64,000 nt of DNA, taken from contig CP169086.1 in assembly GCA_041890495.1 (NCBI GenBank), positions 2,170,001 through 2,234,000 on the forward strand. The letters run 5' to 3'. The notes beneath the pieces were generated by a model that had not been told where the DNA came from, did no database searches, and worked only from the letters and a program-made list of their open reading frames with translations. The translations under genes were made by a program, and so were the position numbers. This DNA comes from Escherichia boydii. Its GTDB lineage: Bacteria; Pseudomonadota; Gammaproteobacteria; Enterobacterales; Enterobacteriaceae. Shown here in pieces: positions 60,516 through 64,000 of the stretch (positions within the stretch are counted from its first letter, which is position 1; each line of letters starts with the position of its first letter).

Positions 60516-61277
60516 ATGCCCGATCAAACACAACAATTTTCGTTCAAGGTGCTCACCATCAACATTCACAAAGGCTTTACCGCGTTTAACCGACGCTTCA
60601 TTTTGCCGGAACTTCGCGATGCCGTGCGTACCGTCAGCGCCGATATTGTTTGCCTGCAGGAAGTGATGGGCGCGCACGAAGTTCATCCGCTGCATGTGGA
60701 AAACTGGCCCGATACCTCGCACTACGAGTTTCTCGCCGACACCATGTGGAGCGATTTTGCCTACGGTCGCAATGCCGTATACCCGGAAGGGCATCACGGC
60801 AACGCCGTACTGTCGCGTTATCCCATTGAACATTATGAGAATCGCGATGTTTCGGTCGATGGTGCGGAAAAGCGCGGCGTGCTCTACTGCCGCATTGTGC
60901 CGCCGATGACCGGAAAAGCGATTCATGTGATGTGCGTACATCTGGGCCTGCGTGAGGCGCACCGTCAGGCGCAGCTTGCGATGCTCGCCGAATGGGTGAA
61001 TGAGCTACCGGACGGCGAACCGGTATTGGTGGCGGGTGATTTCAATGACTGGCGGCAAAAAGCTAATCATCCGTTAAAAGTGCAGGCCGGACTGGATGAG
61101 ATATTTACCCGCGCCCACGGACGCCCGGCGCGCACGTTTCCGGTGCAATTTCCTCTACTACGTCTGGACAGGATCTACGTCAAAAATGCCAGCGCCAGCG
61201 CGCCAACCGCGTTGCCGCTGCAGACATGGCGACACCTTTCTGATCATGCCCCTTTAAGTGCGGAGATTCATTTATGA
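60516..61277 (+). CDS. ybhP: YbhP, endonuclease/exonuclease/phosphatase-family protein
   Basis: Metal-dependent hydrolase-like protein of 253 residues: VLTINIHKGF, DIVCLQEVMG (metal Glu), VLVAGDFNDWR and LSDHAPLSAE are the four EEP motifs. Substrate unknown; first gene of a lipid operon with clsB and ybhN, so a phospholipid-related phosphodiesterase is plausible. Overlaps clsB by 4 bp. Confidence 0.9.
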   Translation: MPDQTQQFSFKVLTINIHKGFTAFNRRFILPELRDAVRTVSADIVCLQEVMGAHEVHPLHVENWPDTSHYEFLADTMWSDFAYGRNAVYPEGHHGNAVLSRYPIEHYENRDVSVDGAEKRGVLYCRIVPPMTGKAIHVMCVHLGLREAHRQAQLAMLAEWVNELPDGEPVLVAGDFNDWRQKANHPLKVQAGLDEIFTRAHGRPARTFPVQFPLLRLDRIYVKNASASAPTALPLQTWRHLSDHAPLSAEIHL

Positions 61278-62515
61278 AATGTAGCTGGCGTGAAGACAAT
61301 AAGATCGAGTTGCTGGAAAACGGCGAGCAATATTATCCCGCGGTGTTTAAGGCGATTGGCGAGGCACAAGAACGCATCATTCTTGAAACGTTTATCTGGT
61401 TTGAGGATGACGTCGGCAAACAGCTGCATGCGGCACTACTGGCAGCAGCGCAACGCGGGGTTAAAGCGGAAGTCTTGCTGGATGGCTACGGTTCGCCGGA
61501 TCTCAGCGATGAGTTTGTCAATGAACTGACGGCAGCTGGCGTGGTATTTCGCTACTACGATCCCCGCCCTCGCCTTTTTGGTATGCGCACCAATGTGTTT
61601 CGCCGGATGCATCGCAAAATTGTGGTGATCGACGCGCGTATCGCCTTTATTGGCGGGCTGAATTACTCCGCCGAGCATATGTCCAGCTACGGTCCAGAGG
61701 CTAAACAGGATTACGCGGTACGCCTTGAAGGGCCGATTGTCGAAGATATTCTCCAGTTTGAGCTGGAAAACCTGCCTGGACAGAGCGCGGCACGACGCTG
61801 GTGGCGACGTCATCACAAAGCGGAAGAAAATCGCCAGCCGGGAGAAGCGCAGGTATTGCTGGTCTGGCGCGATAACGAAGAACACCGCGATGATATAGAA
61901 CGCCACTATCTGAAAATGCTCACTCAGGCGCGGCGGGAAGTCATTATCGCCAACGCCTACTTCTTCCCCGGCTATCGATTTTTACACGCCTTGCGTAAAG
62001 CGGCACGCCGCGGGGTGCGGATCAAACTGATCATTCAGGGCGAACCGGATATGCCGATTGTCAGAGTCGGCGCGCGCTTGCTGTATAACTATCTGGTTAA
62101 AGGCGGCGTTCAGGTGTTTGAGTACCGCCGCCGCCCGCTCCACGGCAAAGTAGCATTGATGGACGATCACTGGGCGACAGTAGGGTCCAGTAATCTCGAT
62201 CCGCTCAGTTTGTCACTGAATCTCGAAGCAAATGTCATCATCCACGATCGTAATTTTAACCAGACGCTGCGCGATAATCTGAACGGCATTATCGCCGCAG
62301 ATTGTCAGCAGGTGGATGAAACCATGCTGCCCAAACGCACCTGGTGGAACCTGACCAAAAGCGTGCTGGCGTTCCACTTTTTACGCCACTTCCCGGCGCT
62401 GGTTGGCTGGCTTCCGGCACACACGCCACGTCTGGCGCAGGTTGATCCGCCCGCACAACCGACAATGGAAACGCAGGATCGGGTAGAAACTGAAAACACG
62501 GGGGTAAAACCCTGA
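61274..62515 (+). CDS. clsB: ClsB (YbhO), cardiolipin synthase B
   Basis: Phospholipase-D-superfamily enzyme of 413 residues making cardiolipin from phosphatidylglycerol. Both HKD motifs are complete: HRKIVVIDARIAFIGGLN and HGKVALMDDHWATVGSSN. No N-terminal membrane helices, as for ClsB. The stop overlaps the ybhN start by one base (TGATG). Confidence 0.95.
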   Translation: MKCSWREDNKIELLENGEQYYPAVFKAIGEAQERIILETFIWFEDDVGKQLHAALLAAAQRGVKAEVLLDGYGSPDLSDEFVNELTAAGVVFRYYDPRPRLFGMRTNVFRRMHRKIVVIDARIAFIGGLNYSAEHMSSYGPEAKQDYAVRLEGPIVEDILQFELENLPGQSAARRWWRRHHKAEENRQPGEAQVLLVWRDNEEHRDDIERHYLKMLTQARREVIIANAYFFPGYRFLHALRKAARRGVRIKLIIQGEPDMPIVRVGARLLYNYLVKGGVQVFEYRRRPLHGKVALMDDHWATVGSSNLDPLSLSLNLEANVIIHDRNFNQTLRDNLNGIIAADCQQVDETMLPKRTWWNLTKSVLAFHFLRHFPALVGWLPAHTPRLAQVDPPAQPTMETQDRVETENTGVKP

Positions 62516-63476
62516 TGAGTAAATCACACCCGCGCTGGCGCTTAGCAAAGAAGATCCTCACCTGGCTGTTTTTTATCGCGGTGATTGTGTTGCTGGTGGT
62601 CTACGCCAAAAAAGTGGACTGGGAAGAGGTCTGGAAGGTCATCCGCGACTACAATCGCGTTGCGCTGCTTAGTGCGGTCGGGCTGGTGGTCGTCAGCTAT
62701 CTGATTTACGGCTGCTATGACCTGCTCGCCCGCTTTTACTGCGGTCACAAACTGGCGAAGCGCCAGGTGATGCTGGTGTCGTTTATCTGCTACGCCTTCA
62801 ACCTGACGCTCAGTACCTGGGTCGGCGGCATTGGTATGCGCTATCGTTTGTACTCTCGTCTGGGGTTGCCCGGTAGCACTATTACGCGGATTTTCTCGCT
62901 CAGTATTACCACCAACTGGCTGGGCTACATTTTACTGGCAGGGATTATCTTTACCGCAGGCGTGGTGGAGTTGCCGGATCACTGGTATGTCGATCAAACT
63001 ACGCTGCGTATTCTCGGCATTGGCTTACTGATGATTATCGCGGTTTATTTGTGGTTTTGCGCTTTCGCGAAGCACCGCCATATGACCATCAAAGGGCAAA
63101 AGCTGGTGCTGCCTTCATGGAAATTCGCCCTCGCTCAGATGCTGATTTCCAGCGTTAACTGGATGGTAATGGGGGCGATTATCTGGCTGTTACTTGGTCA
63201 AAGCGTGAACTATTTCTTTGTACTGGGCGTGTTACTGGTTAGTAGTATTGCTGGCGTCATCGTGCATATTCCGGCGGGGATCGGTGTGCTGGAAGCGGTG
63301 TTTATCGCACTACTGGCTGGGGAGCATACCTCCAAGGTACAATTATCGCCGCCCTACTCGCTTACCGTGTGCTGTATTACTTCCTGCCGCTGGCGCTGGC
63401 AACGGTCTGCTATCTGGTGCTGGAAAGTCGGGCGAAGAAGTTACGGGCGAAGAACGAAAAGGTAATGGCGAAATAA
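62515..63476 (+). pseudogene. ybhN: YbhN, lipid-flippase-like membrane protein, frameshifted
   Basis: LPG-synthase transmembrane (UPF0104) family inner-membrane protein, E. coli length about 318. Residues 1-274 match E. coli (WVGGIGMRYRLYSRLGLPGS, VHIPAGIGVLEAVFI). At 63335-63337 AAGGGTAC appears as AAGGTAC, one G short, and the frame goes to PPYSLTVCC... ending at 63465. The correct frame (TIIAALLAYRVLYYF and on) continues in the shifted phase to TAA 63474-63476 and has divergent, non-E. coli residues. The lesion thus coincides with a sequence-origin switch. Loss of the last ~45 residues would remove the final helix. Confidence 0.82.
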
Positions 63477-63479
63477 AAG

Positions 63480-63506
63480 CAAAACGGCAACCTTGTTGCC
63501 GTTTTA
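63480..63506 (+). terminator. ybhP-clsB-ybhN terminator
   Basis: AAAACGGCAAC-cttg-TTGCCGTTTT, same hairpin as after moeB and pflF; also faces ybhL. Confidence 0.82.
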
Positions 63507-63514
63507 GTGTTTGT

Positions 63515-63541
63515 TTCCTCTCCCGTGGGAGAGGGCATCAG
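63515..63541. repeat. CCTCTCCC palindromic repeat, copy 5
   Basis: CCTCTCCC-gt-GGGAGAGG then GCATCAG, attached to the ybhN terminator through TAGTGTTTG, exactly as after moeB. Confidence 0.7.
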
Positions 63542-63568
63542 ACTGCACCGCCACCCGGCAATACAACC

Positions 63569-64000
63569 TTAACGACGGTTGCCTAAAATCCGCAGCAGCA
63601 TCAGGAACAGGTTGATAAAGTCCAGATAGAGCGTCAGCGCGCCCAGAATCGCGTATTTGCGCAGGTTTGAACTATCGCGCACGTCGATCTGCTCGCCGAT
63701 GTTTTTCAGCTTCTGGGTGTCATACGCCGTCAACCCAACGAAGATCACCACACCGATATAGGTCACAGCCCACATCAGCGCTTCGCTCTTCAGCCACAGG
63801 TTCACCAGCGACGCCAGCACGATCCCAATCAGCCCCATAAACAGCATGCTGCCGAAGCCGCTCAGATCGCGCTTCGTGGTGTAGCCGTAGAGGCTCATTG
63901 CGCCGAACATCCCGCCGGCCACCACGAAGGTGCTGGCGATGGAAGAGTAGGTGTAAACGATGAAAATGCTGGAAAGCGTCAGCCCCGTCAGCGCCGAATA
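63569..64000 (-). CDS. ybhL: YbhL, BAX-inhibitor-1-like membrane protein (5' end beyond window)
   Basis: C-terminal 143 residues of a TMBIM-family inner-membrane protein (E. coli length 234). Visible: ALTGLTLSSIFIVY, FGAMSLYGYTTKRDLSGFG, TYIGVVIFVGLTAYDTQKLK and the C-terminal YLDFINLFLMLLRILGNRR. About five hydrophobic segments. The family includes Ca2+-leak channels such as BsYetJ; the E. coli role is unclear. Divergent backbone sequence. Confidence 0.93.
   Translation of the reverse strand, partial: YSALTGLTLSSIFIVYTYSSIASTFVVAGGMFGAMSLYGYTTKRDLSGFGSMLFMGLIGIVLASLVNLWLKSEALMWAVTYIGVVIFVGLTAYDTQKLKNIGEQIDVRDSSNLRKYAILGALTLYLDFINLFLMLLRILGNRR

Overview
The window is a chromosomal segment of an enterobacterium. 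Gene order follows the Escherichia coli K-12 region from gsiB to ybhL: gsiBA, iaaA, moeAB, fsaA, pflEF, ybiV, ybiU, ybiT, ldtB, ybiR, mntR, mntS, opgE, ompX, rhtA, dps, glnHPQ, ybiO, rlmF, ybiJ, ybiI, ybiB, dinG, rhlE, cecR, ybhGFSR, ybhQ, ybhP, clsB, ybhN, ybhL. Most of the backbone has GC-rich codon choice and protein divergence typical of Enterobacter, Lelliottia or a close relative. Four accessory islands absent from K-12 at these positions fit that: LacI/MFS/GH31 (13.1-18.1 kb), a beta-glucoside PTS operon (21.0-24.5 kb), an aldo-keto reductase plus EmrAB-OprM-type efflux operon (24.6-29.9 kb), and a chaperone-usher fimbrial operon (45.1-50.5 kb). No rRNA, tRNA, CRISPR array, integrase or transposase was seen.

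The most unusual property is that the segment is mosaic. Several blocks encode proteins that, as far as I can recall, match E. coli K-12 almost residue for residue, with lower GC: mature GsiB, the C-terminus of PflE plus PflF, YbiT plus most of LdtB, MntS to OmpX, Dps, GlnHPQ, DinG, and RhlE to YbhN. They alternate with clearly divergent sequence, and switches occur inside genes (pflE, ldtB, dinG, rhlE, ybhN). Lesions lie in or near this patchwork: a stop codon in gsiA, three apparent indels in mntR, a 4-bp duplication in opgE and a 1-bp deletion in ybhN. The explanation is either extensive homologous exchange with E. coli or a chimeric or poorly polished assembly. The sequence alone cannot decide.

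Region by region. 1-6.5 kb: glutathione import (gsiAB), isoaspartyl peptidase, molybdopterin synthesis (moeAB). 6.5-13.1 kb: fructose-6-phosphate aldolase FsaA diverges from the glycyl-radical pair PflE/PflF, followed by sugar phosphatase YbiV and DUF1479 protein YbiU. All these transcription units are joined by an identical 14-base operator-like sequence (ACTTTCGAATGAAA) in three promoter regions, suggesting one unknown repressor controls a unit that includes the anhydroglycolysis enzymes. 13-25.6 kb: a transporter with a GH31 glycosidase, YbiT, LdtB, a GH1/EIIC/GntR operon with twin operators, and an aldo-keto reductase. 25.7-31.6 kb: tripartite efflux with a large palindrome in its leader, YbiR and MntR. 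31.7-39 kb: manganese protein MntS, OpgE, OmpX, RhtA, Dps and the nitrogen-regulated glutamine transporter. 39-45 kb: mechanosensitive channel YbiO, RlmF, small periplasmic and zinc-finger proteins, YbiB. 45-50.5 kb: fimbrial operon separating dinG from ybiB. 50.5-64 kb: SOS helicase DinG, RhlE, the CecR-controlled YbhGFSR exporter, the YbhP/ClsB/YbhN lipid cluster and the start of ybhL.

A composite repeat (a terminator hairpin AAACGGCAACC/GGTTGCCGTTTT next to a CCTCTCCC/GGGAGAGG palindrome) ends at least three transcription units.
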